From assembly GCF_000310245.1 (NCBI RefSeq), contig NC_020505.1, positions 2,018,001-2,082,000 of the forward strand: a stretch of 64,000 nucleotides of DNA, written 5' to 3'. Shown piece by piece: positions 7,490 to 14,889 of this stretch (position 1 is the first letter of the stretch; every line of letters begins with the position of its first letter). This stretch comes from Candidatus Sulfuricurvum sp. RIFRC-1 (GTDB lineage Bacteria > Campylobacterota > Campylobacteria > Campylobacterales > Sulfurimonadaceae). Below the pieces are notes generated by a model. That model worked only from the letters and a program-made list of their open reading frames with translations, did no database searches and was not told the origin of the DNA. The position numbers were made by a program, and so were the translations under genes.

Positions 7490-9883
7490 CTATTTATAAA
7501 GCCATCTCACCCGCATCGAGTTTCCAACGACGAGAAGCGAACTAAACGACATCGAAATCGCCGCAATCAGCGGAATAACATACCCCATCATCGCCAGAGG
7601 AATCGTAATCGAATTGTACACCAGTGATATTCCAAGGTTTTGTTTGATAAGCCCATAGGTTTTGCGACTGATTCCAAACGCTTCGGCGAGTGAGGTCAGC
7701 GAATCGTTCATCAACACCACATCACTCACTTCGATCGCGATATCACTCCCGTTCCCCATAGCAATCGCAATGTCCGAAGCGGCAAGAGCCAACAAATCAT
7801 TGACTCCATCCCCCGCCATCACGACGATATACCCCTCGCTATGCGCCTGCTCAATAAATGCCGCTTTCCCCTCAGGGCTCAAATGGGCATGAACCTCATC
7901 AATACCCACTTCGTGAGCTACTCTCACGGCTGCCGCTTCATGATCTCCCGTGAGCATTACCACACGTAGATTCAAGGCTTTCAATGCCGCAATCGACTCA
8001 AGCGCCTTCTCTTTAGGAAGATCACGCAACTCGTAAACCGCAACCAGCTGTTGCTCCACCGCATAGTAAAAAAGGCTTTTATCACTAGCAGAGTCGACTT
8101 CAATACCGAGGTCCTCCATCAAAAGTGCATTTCCGCCGGCAATCAGTAGACCGTTATACCGTCCAACCATACCGCGAGCCGGGATTTCGCGTGCCTCTTC
8201 GATACTGCTGGAATCAATCTCCGCTTCGGTAGAGTCCAAATACTCCATAACCCCTCGACTGATCGGGTGTTTGGAGGAGGAGACAAGAGTATGCAATGCC
8301 CCGATATCGAAAGGGGTATGAATCGTTGCATAAACGACTTCAGGACGTCCCATCGTGATCGTCCCCGTTTTATCGAGGACCACCATCGTCGCTTTTGCCA
8401 TCGTCTCGATCTGTGCCGCCGATTTAAACAAAATCCCCCGTTTGGCTCCGAGCGCCAATCCGACCAAAGTCGCTACCGGAGTCGCAAGGGCCAACGCACA
8501 CGGACAGGCGATAATGATGACTGAAATCCCCACCATCAAAGATCGATCAAAGCTGTGCGGCCAAAAATACCATATCCAAAATGTCGCAATCGCCAAAAAG
8601 AGAATCGTTGAAGAAAAATGCTGAGAAAGCCGATTGGCTAACAGCTCGATGGAGGGCTTTTGAGCCATCGCGTTTTCTAAAAGATTAACGAGATTCGAGA
8701 GGGTTGAGTGGGCGAAATCTTTCGTCGCGCGATAATGGATCAGCGCATCGATACTTGTCGTTCCGCTGATAATTTTATCCCCGAGGCGTTTAAATATCGG
8801 TTCCGATTCTCCGGTGAGATTGGACTCGTCAAAACTCCCCTCACCGGAGATCACCTCACCGTCGATTGCTGAGCGTTCACCGCTTCGGATGACTATTACA
8901 TCATTCTCTTTAACCTCATTGACATCGACAGAGCGGATAGACTCCCCCTCTAGGATACTCACTTCGCGCGGAATATGTTTGCCGATGATATCGAGAGTAT
9001 CGGCGGCATTTTTACGACTGAGGACTTCGAGAAATTTTCCGAACAAGACAAAGGTGATGATCATCGCCACGGAATCAAAATAAGCTTCCCCTTTTTCAAA
9101 AACGGTAATATAGATTGAGTATAGATAGGCGAGACTCGAACCTGTAACAACCAGTAAATCCATCGTAATGGCTTGATTTCTAAGCCCATAATAGGCACCG
9201 CGATAAAAAATCCATCCGCTGTAGAAAAGGACCGGAGTCGCTAATACCCACTCGGCAACATTTAAAATGGTTTTAATATCCTGAGTGATCCCCGTAAAAT
9301 ACCCTGCATATTGAGCCACCGCGATCCACATCATATTCATCGTCGCGAATGTTGCGACCGCCATTCGCAGATAATAATCTTTTCGCTCTTTATTAGCACG
9401 CACTTCTTGAAGTGAAGAATCGTACGGAAATGCATTGTATCCGATAGCACGAATCATATCGATGATAGCAGAGAGTTTGACAGTATCGCTGTCCCAAGTG
9501 ATACGGGCTTTATTATTGGTATAGTTGATATGCGCTTCGATAACCCCGTCCATTTTGTGCAGCGCTTTTTCATTCAGCCAGACACACGCCGCACAATGGA
9601 TTCCTTCAATAACAAGGGAAACCTGAGAAAGCCCCTCTTTGGTGGTCGTCACAAACCGCTCACTAAATGCAGGGGTATCAAAATTGGAACTCGCTTCGAA
9701 CTGCTCGGTAGGAGGAGAGAGTGTCGTATCTCCCATTTTAGAGTAAAAGCTCTCTAGCCCTTCGTCTTTGAGGAGGTGAAAAATCCCGCGACAGCCGTTA
9801 CAGCAAAATCGGTACTCCCCATCATGAATCATCACCTCATCGCTAAATTCCAGATGACAATGATCACATTTGACTTTAGACAT
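7490..9883 (-). CDS. ccoI: cbb3 oxidase copper P1B-type ATPase CcoI
   Basis: A 797-residue P1B-type ATPase that exports copper for the CuB site of cbb3 oxidase. In order: an N-terminal cysteine region (VKCDHCH, FCCNGC) typical of CcoI/FixI, a heavy-metal-associated domain with GIHCAACVW near residues 93-101, eight membrane helices with the ion-site CPC in IACPCALALATP, the phosphorylation site DKTGT, and GDGVND in the hinge. Adjacent ccoS supports CcoI rather than the detoxifying CopA. Its start overlaps the asparaginase-like gene by eight bases. Confidence 0.92.
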   Translation of the reverse strand: MSKVKCDHCHLEFSDEVMIHDGEYRFCCNGCRGIFHLLKDEGLESFYSKMGDTTLSPPTEQFEASSNFDTPAFSERFVTTTKEGLSQVSLVIEGIHCAACVWLNEKALHKMDGVIEAHINYTNNKARITWDSDTVKLSAIIDMIRAIGYNAFPYDSSLQEVRANKERKDYYLRMAVATFATMNMMWIAVAQYAGYFTGITQDIKTILNVAEWVLATPVLFYSGWIFYRGAYYGLRNQAITMDLLVVTGSSLAYLYSIYITVFEKGEAYFDSVAMIITFVLFGKFLEVLSRKNAADTLDIIGKHIPREVSILEGESIRSVDVNEVKENDVIVIRSGERSAIDGEVISGEGSFDESNLTGESEPIFKRLGDKIISGTTSIDALIHYRATKDFAHSTLSNLVNLLENAMAQKPSIELLANRLSQHFSSTILFLAIATFWIWYFWPHSFDRSLMVGISVIIIACPCALALATPVATLVGLALGAKRGILFKSAAQIETMAKATMVVLDKTGTITMGRPEVVYATIHTPFDIGALHTLVSSSKHPISRGVMEYLDSTEAEIDSSSIEEAREIPARGMVGRYNGLLIAGGNALLMEDLGIEVDSASDKSLFYYAVEQQLVAVYELRDLPKEKALESIAALKALNLRVVMLTGDHEAAAVRVAHEVGIDEVHAHLSPEGKAAFIEQAHSEGYIVVMAGDGVNDLLALAASDIAIAMGNGSDIAIEVSDVVLMNDSLTSLAEAFGISRKTYGLIKQNLGISLVYNSITIPLAMMGYVIPLIAAISMSFSSLLVVGNSMRVRWLYK

Positions 9884-10355
9884 ATTCGAACTTCCCTGCA
9901 GACTTATTTTTTTTCACATGAACGAAATTGCCCATAACCCCTTGCATCACGATATGAACCCCTGCTGAGCCATTATTCGCATAACCGATTGCCATCGAGA
10001 GATTTGCCGTCGCTTCTACGGGGTCAATGCTAAAAGGGACCATAGCGCCGGTAAAGACAACAACTTTATCTAAGGATAGACTCGCAACGTATTCCGCACT
10101 TAGATCCATTGTATCGGTACCGTGAACGACGATAATGATTTTTTCATTGCGCTGCGCAATCGTTTGTGCCAACAATGAGCGGTCATGATTATCCATCTCC
10201 AAAGAGTCTTTATAGAGTATTCCTTGGAGAGGAATATCGATCACCAATGATTTTAGTACCGCTTCAACTGCCCGGTTATCATTAGGGACGAACAATTCCC
10301 CTTTTAGGGAATCGTACCGTTTATTAAAAGTACCGCCCGTATTGAGTATTAGCAT
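9876..10355 (-). CDS. Half-length type I asparaginase-domain protein
   Basis: The 159 residues match the N-terminal catalytic domain of L-asparaginases. The first catalytic threonine lies in LNTGGTF and the Thr-Asp pair in VVHGTDTMD, followed by VVFTGAM. Classical enzymes are about 330 residues with a C-terminal domain that completes the dimer active site; that half is absent here. Activity is therefore uncertain; it may hydrolyse another small amide. It sits between ccoI and gmhB, overlapping ccoI and abutting gmhB, so it is clearly in the operon. Confidence 0.78.
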   Translation of the reverse strand: MLILNTGGTFNKRYDSLKGELFVPNDNRAVEAVLKSLVIDIPLQGILYKDSLEMDNHDRSLLAQTIAQRNEKIIIVVHGTDTMDLSAEYVASLSLDKVVVFTGAMVPFSIDPVEATANLSMAIGYANNGSAGVHIVMQGVMGNFVHVKKNKSAGKFEYV

Positions 10356-10861
10356 CAGAGCAACTCCCGCAGAGAATGGATAATTCGATTTGCTTTTGAA
10401 TCTGTAGCTTCGGTTGAGAGGAGAATATTGATTCCCACCCCCGCTTTAAGAGAGGCCTCAATATCACGTTCGTTATCTCCGATCATAAGTGAGTGTTCCA
10501 TATCCAGCTTATATTCCCTCTTGGCACTCAAAAACATCCCCGGTTCAGGTTTACGGCACTCACATGCACCGTCGATACTCTCATGATGAGGACAGTGGTA
10601 GATACGGGTAAGTGTGACTCCCAAGGTTTGAAAATGTTCCACCATCCATCGGCTGAGATGGGCAAAATCGTCCTCGGTGTAATATCCCCGTGAAATCCCC
10701 GATTGATTCGTGACGATAATGATGAGATATCCCTGATCTTGATATTTACGGCACACGTCAACGATTCCGTCCATGAATTCAAAATCTTCGATTTTATGGA
10801 GGTAGTTTTTCTCGACATTCACCACACCGTCACGGTCAAGAAACAAAGCTCTAAGAGACAC
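10355..10861 (-). CDS. gmhB: D-glycero-beta-D-manno-heptose-1,7-bisphosphate 7-phosphatase
   Basis: A 168-residue HAD-superfamily phosphatase. The nucleophile motif is FLDRDGVVN near the start, motif II is VTNQSG, and the zinc loop typical of GmhB is CPHHESIDGACECRKP around residue 105, followed by MIGDNERDI. It removes the 7-phosphate from heptose bisphosphate between the two HldE reactions. It is directly downstream of gmhA with no gap, so the two are co-expressed. Confidence 0.92.
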   Translation of the reverse strand: MSLRALFLDRDGVVNVEKNYLHKIEDFEFMDGIVDVCRKYQDQGYLIIIVTNQSGISRGYYTEDDFAHLSRWMVEHFQTLGVTLTRIYHCPHHESIDGACECRKPEPGMFLSAKREYKLDMEHSLMIGDNERDIEASLKAGVGINILLSTEATDSKANRIIHSLRELL

Positions 10862-11449
10862 CTATGCTACTCCGCCGCCGAAAAGCTCTTTTTCGATGAT
10901 ATCACAGAGAATATGCCCGATCAAAATATGGGATTCCTGAATACGAGGGGTCGCATTGGATGGGATAATGATCGCATAATCGGCCATTGCCGCCATTTTA
11001 CCGCCATCACGTCCCACAAGTGCTACCGTAGTCACGCCACGATCTTTTGCAGACTCAAATGCGTTAATGATGTTTTGAGAATTCCCCGACGTGGAGATAC
11101 CGATAAAGAGATCCCCCTCCTGAGCCATCCCCTCCAACTGACGGGAAAATACTTTGTCATAGCCGTAATCGTTTCCGATTGCCGTGAGGTTCGAGGTATC
11201 GGTCGTCAGTGCCAAAGAGGGGATTGAAGGACGATCAAACCCGTAACGCCCGACCAGTTCCGCCGCAATATGCTGAGCATCCGCAGCTGATCCGCCGTTA
11301 CCTGCAAGCATTGTCTTTTTCCCTTGTCGATAAACCTCAACACACGCTTGCGCCACGGCTACGATCATCTCCAAAAGCGGTTCATTCTCTAAAATCGCTT
11401 GTTTGGTTGCCGCTGAATCGGCGATTTGTTTGATAATGTAATTTTTCAT
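10862..11449 (-). CDS. gmhA: Phosphoheptose (sedoheptulose-7-P) isomerase
   Basis: A 195-residue SIS-domain enzyme that turns sedoheptulose-7-phosphate into D-glycero-D-manno-heptose-7-phosphate, the entry step of ADP-heptose synthesis. The family signature LAGNGGSAADAQHIAAELVGR lies near residues 47-67, with GISTSGNSQNI near 118. The length is normal for GmhA. It heads a run gmhA-gmhB-asparaginase-like-ccoI-ccoS and lies 11 bases from trpS. Confidence 0.94.
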   Translation of the reverse strand: MKNYIIKQIADSAATKQAILENEPLLEMIVAVAQACVEVYRQGKKTMLAGNGGSAADAQHIAAELVGRYGFDRPSIPSLALTTDTSNLTAIGNDYGYDKVFSRQLEGMAQEGDLFIGISTSGNSQNIINAFESAKDRGVTTVALVGRDGGKMAAMADYAIIIPSNATPRIQESHILIGHILCDIIEKELFGGGVA

Positions 11450-11460
11450 AGTATTTTCCT

Positions 11461-12426
11461 TTAGTACGTAATGCCCGTAACGGATCGGACTTTTTCCATA
11501 ATCGGTTGCGCCTGAGCGCTCGCTTTTGCCGCACCCAATTTCAAAAGTTCGCGCACTTCGTCTTGATTGTTTTCAAAATGTTCACGTCTCTCACGGTAGG
11601 GGCGGAAGTACTCCCAGATCACATCATGTGTATAGAGTTTGAAGTGTCCGTGTCCTTCGCCCCCCTTTTTATAACGCTCTTGCAATGCCGAACGCTCCTC
11701 ATAATCCAAAAAGAGTTTGGCAATGTTGTAAACGTTACAATCTTCATACTCTTTAGACTCTTCCATCGGTACCGCTTCAGTCACAATTTTTTTGATGATT
11801 TTCGACTGAATCTTCTCTTCTGAGAAAATAGGGATCGTATTGCCATAACTCTTCGACATCTTTTGCCCATCGATCCCCGGAACCGTAGCGACGTTTGCAT
11901 CGACCCGAAACTCAGGGATCGTGAAAATATCGCCGTATTGGTTATTAAACTTGATCGCGATGTCGCGGGCAATCTCAACGTGCTGAATTTGATCTTTTCC
12001 GACAGGTACCACTTGAGAGCCGAACAATAAAATATCCGCCGCCATCAAAACAGGATAGGAAAAGAGGCTGTGATTACTCGCAATCCCTTTCGCCACTTTA
12101 TCTTTGTAACTGTGCGCCCGCTCTAGCAACCCCATCGGAGTGAAACCGGAAAGTATCCAGTAGAGTTCGAGAACCTCTTTCACATCCGACTGCACCCAAA
12201 AGGTAGACTTTTGCGGGTCCATCCCCAAAGCTAAAAAATCGGTTGCCGCCTGCATCGTCAGTTTTGATAACCGCTCACCGTCGCTGAGTGAACTCATAGC
12301 ATGATAGTTGGCGATAAACGCAAAAACCTCATGATCGTTTTGTGAATCGATCATCGCTTTGATCGAACCGAAATAGTTTCCAATATGTAAATCGCCTGAT
12401 GGTTGAATACCGGTTAATACTCTCAA
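11461..12426 (-). CDS. trpS: Tryptophanyl-tRNA synthetase
   Basis: A class I aminoacyl-tRNA synthetase (321 aa) that charges tRNA-Trp. The ATP-binding HIGN lies in GDLHIGNYFGS near residue 15 and the KMSKS loop in QKMSKSYGN near 195. Length and motifs match bacterial TrpS. It ends 11 bases before gmhA and may be co-transcribed with it. The plus-strand gene hpf starts about 105 bases away and diverges from it. Confidence 0.95.
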   Translation of the reverse strand: MRVLTGIQPSGDLHIGNYFGSIKAMIDSQNDHEVFAFIANYHAMSSLSDGERLSKLTMQAATDFLALGMDPQKSTFWVQSDVKEVLELYWILSGFTPMGLLERAHSYKDKVAKGIASNHSLFSYPVLMAADILLFGSQVVPVGKDQIQHVEIARDIAIKFNNQYGDIFTIPEFRVDANVATVPGIDGQKMSKSYGNTIPIFSEEKIQSKIIKKIVTEAVPMEESKEYEDCNVYNIAKLFLDYEERSALQERYKKGGEGHGHFKLYTHDVIWEYFRPYRERREHFENNQDEVRELLKLGAAKASAQAQPIMEKVRSVTGITY

Positions 12427-12531
12427 AATTATCTCCTTGAATAGAGAATATTTTACCGCAGAGTCTCTTAAGCTTCCTCTTAAGAAAAGATATGCTATAT
12501 TTTTTCACAGTTCAACTACAAAGGATTCACA

Positions 12532-12873
12532 ATGAATACTCAAATTCGCTCGAAAGAGATTAAACTTACCCAACACCTAAACGACCATATTGCTCTCGCG
12601 ATCGAAAATTTTAAACGCTTTCATCTTGATATCACAACCGTAAACGTTATGATCTCAAAAGAAAAAAATGGGGTCGGGGTCGAATTTGACATCCATATTG
12701 CTCACGCACAACCGGTAGTTATCAATGATACTGATGAAGATCTCGATACCGCCATCGATTTAGCGATTGAACGTGCCAACAAAGCGCTTCGCCGTCTCCA
12801 TGATAAAGTAAAAGATCACCATACCTCATCCATCCGTGACATCGAAGTGGTTGGAGAAGAGATTGTGGAGTAA
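12532..12873 (+). CDS. hpf: Ribosome hibernation / translation inhibitor factor
   Basis: A 113-residue protein of the HPF/YfiA (RaiA) family, short form. It binds the 30S A and P sites in stationary phase. The central segment LDTAIDLAIERANKALRRLHDK is the conserved basic helix. AAGGA precedes the ATG and a TATATT box lies about 40 bases further up. The C-terminal dimerisation domain of long HPF is absent. It is four bases from the thioredoxin gene. Confidence 0.85.
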   Translation: MNTQIRSKEIKLTQHLNDHIALAIENFKRFHLDITTVNVMISKEKNGVGVEFDIHIAHAQPVVINDTDEDLDTAIDLAIERANKALRRLHDKVKDHHTSSIRDIEVVGEEIVE

Positions 12874-12876
12874 TCC

Positions 12877-13308
12877 ATGAATAAAATCAATGTCCTCTGC
12901 CCCCACTGCGGGGGCGTGAATGCCATTCCATTAAAAGACTCCTACGTAAAAGCCGCGTGCGGACACTGCAAAGACTCCCTTCTCGATACTAAGCCCATTT
13001 CGGTAGACGCATCCTCATTTGATCGATTAATGCTTAATGATGAACGGCTTATTATCGCCGATTTTTGGGCACCGTGGTGCGGACCATGCCGAAGTATGGC
13101 ACCCTCGTTCGAAGAAGCGGCACGTCACTTCCCTCTCAAAGCGCTATTTATCAAGATTAATACCGAAGAACAACAGCACCTCGGGGGACGTTTCGGTATC
13201 CGCTCTATCCCCACCGTCATCGCCTTTAAAAATAACCGTATCGTTGATCAGTTCAGCGGTGCTTTACCCACCCCACAAATTATCGCTTGGGTTAAAAAAC
13301 ATCTGTAG
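12877..13308 (+). CDS. trxC: Thioredoxin 2-type protein with N-terminal zinc ribbon
   Basis: A 143-residue disulfide reductase. Residues 8-31 form a zinc ribbon with two CxxC pairs (CPHC, CGHC) as in TrxC. The thioredoxin domain follows, with the active site WCGPC at residues 67-71 and the cis-proline in IRSIPT. Zinc-ribbon thioredoxins are usually linked to oxidative stress. It directly follows hpf, so both may respond to slow growth or stress. Confidence 0.88.
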   Translation: MNKINVLCPHCGGVNAIPLKDSYVKAACGHCKDSLLDTKPISVDASSFDRLMLNDERLIIADFWAPWCGPCRSMAPSFEEAARHFPLKALFIKINTEEQQHLGGRFGIRSIPTVIAFKNNRIVDQFSGALPTPQIIAWVKKHL

Positions 13309-13364
13309 TTATTAATCTTTTTTTGATACCCTACCGTTTAATTTAACACAATAGGACAAATTAC

Positions 13365-13811
13365 ATGTACAACTGGATGCTTTGGTTTCATATTATCTCA
13401 ATGGTCTCATGGTTTGCAGTACTTTTTTATCTCCCCCGTCTTTTTGTCTATCATGTCGAAAATGGAACCAATCAGGGATTTATCGATGTTATTGAAGTAA
13501 TGGAGATGAAGATTTACAAATACATCGGTGTTCCGGCATTTTGGGCAACATTGCTCTCAGGAATAGCATTAATAGTTATGTCTACACAACACTACAACGG
13601 AGTAAATGTATTTCAGATGGGGGGATGGATGCACGCGAAACTGACTCTCGTAGCCATTTTAACCGCTTATTTTTTCACACTCGGACATTACCGTCTCAAA
13701 CTCAAAGAGAACACAGCGTATAAAAGCGGGAAGTTTTTTCGTATGTATAATGAAGTACCCACCCTTTTATTGATGGGGATTGTTGCTCTCGTTATTGTAA
13801 AACCGTTTTAA
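13365..13811 (+). CDS. hemJ: Protoporphyrinogen IX oxidase HemJ-like membrane protein
   Basis: A 148-residue integral membrane protein with about four helices. It begins MYNWMLWFHIISMVSWFAVLF, with the conserved early histidine of HemJ (CopD/UPF0093 group), and contains GGWMHAKLTLV. HemJ oxidises protoporphyrinogen IX in the penultimate steps of haem synthesis in many bacteria lacking HemG and HemY. AGGA precedes the ATG. hemB lies elsewhere in this window. A family A repeat starts 12 bases after the stop. Confidence 0.85.
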   Translation: MYNWMLWFHIISMVSWFAVLFYLPRLFVYHVENGTNQGFIDVIEVMEMKIYKYIGVPAFWATLLSGIALIVMSTQHYNGVNVFQMGGWMHAKLTLVAILTAYFFTLGHYRLKLKENTAYKSGKFFRMYNEVPTLLLMGIVALVIVKPF

Positions 13812-13822
13812 TCGTAGTCGTC

Positions 13823-13902
13823 TTCCGTTCGTGGTGAGCCTGTCGAACCATGAACATCCCCTTATAAATATTCACCCTTCGACAAGCTCAGGGCGAACGG
13901 AA
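13823..13902. repeat. Family A repeat, copy 1
   Basis: The arms CGTTCGTGGTGAGCCTGTCGA and CTTCGACAAGCTCAGGGCGAA form an imperfect inverted repeat around an AT-rich spacer. It lies between hemJ and the GIY-YIG gene. Confidence 0.75.
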
Positions 13903-13917
13903 TAATAAAGGATTTTC

Positions 13918-14199
13918 ATGCCTTTTCACGTCTACATCCTCCACTGCTCCGATAACAGTTACTACACGGGTCACACCGATAATCTTGAAAAACGCCTCGC
14001 TGAACATATGAGCGGAGCGATACCGAGCTGTTACACCTTCAAACGCCACCCTCTCACTTTAGTTTTCTCACAAGAATTTACGACGAGAGAAGAAGCCTTG
14101 GCTTCGGAACAACAGATAAAAGGATGGAGCCGTAAAAAGAAAGAGGCAATGATACGAGGAGATTGGAACGAGGTGTCGAGGTTGGCTAAGTCGGTTTAG
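13918..14199 (+). CDS. GIY-YIG domain endonuclease-like protein
   Basis: A 93-residue single-domain protein of the UPF0213/URI type. The GIY-YIG core reads HVYILHCSDNSYYTGHT, with the catalytic arginine in LEKRLAEH and the glutamate in REEALASEQQIKGWSR. Such small proteins are predicted nucleases of unknown role. It lies exactly between two family A repeats (13823-13902 and 14216-14300), leaving gaps of only about 15 bases on each side. This may mean it travels with or acts on the repeats; that is inference. Confidence 0.85.
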   Translation: MPFHVYILHCSDNSYYTGHTDNLEKRLAEHMSGAIPSCYTFKRHPLTLVFSQEFTTREEALASEQQIKGWSRKKKEAMIRGDWNEVSRLAKSV

Positions 14200-14215
14200 G
14201 GATGATTTTCTCTCC

Positions 14216-14300
14216 CGTTCGTGGTTTATCTCCGTTCGCCCTGAGCTTGTCGAAGGGTAAACGGAGAGTTCATGGTTCGACAGGCTCACCACGAACGGAA
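14216..14300. repeat. Family A repeat, copy 2
   Basis: It contains CCGTTCGCCCTGAGCTTGTC and GGTTCGACAGGCTCACCACG arms, with a truncated extra CCGTTCGTGGT at its left end. It lies 16 bases after the GIY-YIG stop codon. Confidence 0.75.
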
Positions 14301-14332
14301 AATTAAGTTTTCTCGTCTCGTCATTCTCGACT

Positions 14333-14689
14333 TCACGTGCCCTTTAAGGTAGATCGGGAATCCATCTCGTTTTTCTCATAAACATATAAAACAAGAAAAA
14401 TTACTGCGGCAAACAAATGGGCTACTAATCCAAAAAGTGACCATAAAATATTTTTTTGATTCAACTGCTTAGATATAATAAAAAGCCAAATGGCAACCAC
14501 AATATGATGCAAATGGCTGATTACAATATTTATCACTATCGAAGACCATAGCATAATTGAGGATAAATCATGAGATGCTCTGATGTATCCCGTCAGTATA
14601 TACTCTATAAGCAAAGCAACTATAATTGAAGGAACATACCAATACATTAATCTTTCAATTTCTTTTCGCATATTCATATTTTTACTCAT
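14333..14689 (-). CDS. Hypothetical small membrane protein
   Basis: A 118-residue protein with about three or four hydrophobic helices (for example residues 15-36, 44-58, 64-78 and 85-104), histidines in VISHLHHIVV, and a charged C-terminus. I do not recognise the family. The coding region is visibly richer in A and T than its neighbours and lies between family A copies 2 and 3, suggesting accessory DNA. MNMRKE, four codons in, is an alternative start, and the ribosome site is weak. Confidence 0.55.
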   Translation of the reverse strand: MSKNMNMRKEIERLMYWYVPSIIVALLIEYILTGYIRASHDLSSIMLWSSIVINIVISHLHHIVVAIWLFIISKQLNQKNILWSLFGLVAHLFAAVIFLVLYVYEKNEMDSRSTLKGT

Positions 14690-14750
14690 TATTATGATTT
14701 TTTGTTTGAATAAATTGTAGCATAATAAATATGAAAATTTTTGTTTATTA

Positions 14751-14785
14751 AGAAGCTGGATTCCCGATCAAGTCGGGAATGACGG
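14751..14785. repeat. Partial family B-type hairpin, copy 2
   Basis: A single hairpin, ATTCCCGATCAAGTCGGGAATGACG, matches the right-hand unit of family B. It directly adjoins family A copy 3, so the two families are side by side. Confidence 0.55.
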
Positions 14786-14794
14786 AAAAAGCAT

Positions 14795-14862
14795 CCGTTC
14801 GCCCTGAGCCTGTCGAAGGGGAAACGGAGAGTTCATGGTTCGACAAGCTCACCACGAACGGG
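14795..14862. repeat. Family A repeat, copy 3
   Basis: A compact inverted repeat with CGTTCGCCCTGAGCCTGTCG and GGTTCGACAAGCTCACCACG arms. It starts 28 bases past the end of der. It carries the uninterrupted TTCGACAAGCTCA core. Confidence 0.75.
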
Positions 14863-14889
14863 AGAATTATCGAACCAAGTAAGAGAAAA

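Noticed and set aside
13823-14300. CRISPR-like or tRNA-like structure in repeated GTTCGA sequences
   Set aside because: The GGTTCGA strings resemble a tRNA T-loop but belong to family A arms; no cloverleaf, and no regular spacers for a CRISPR array.
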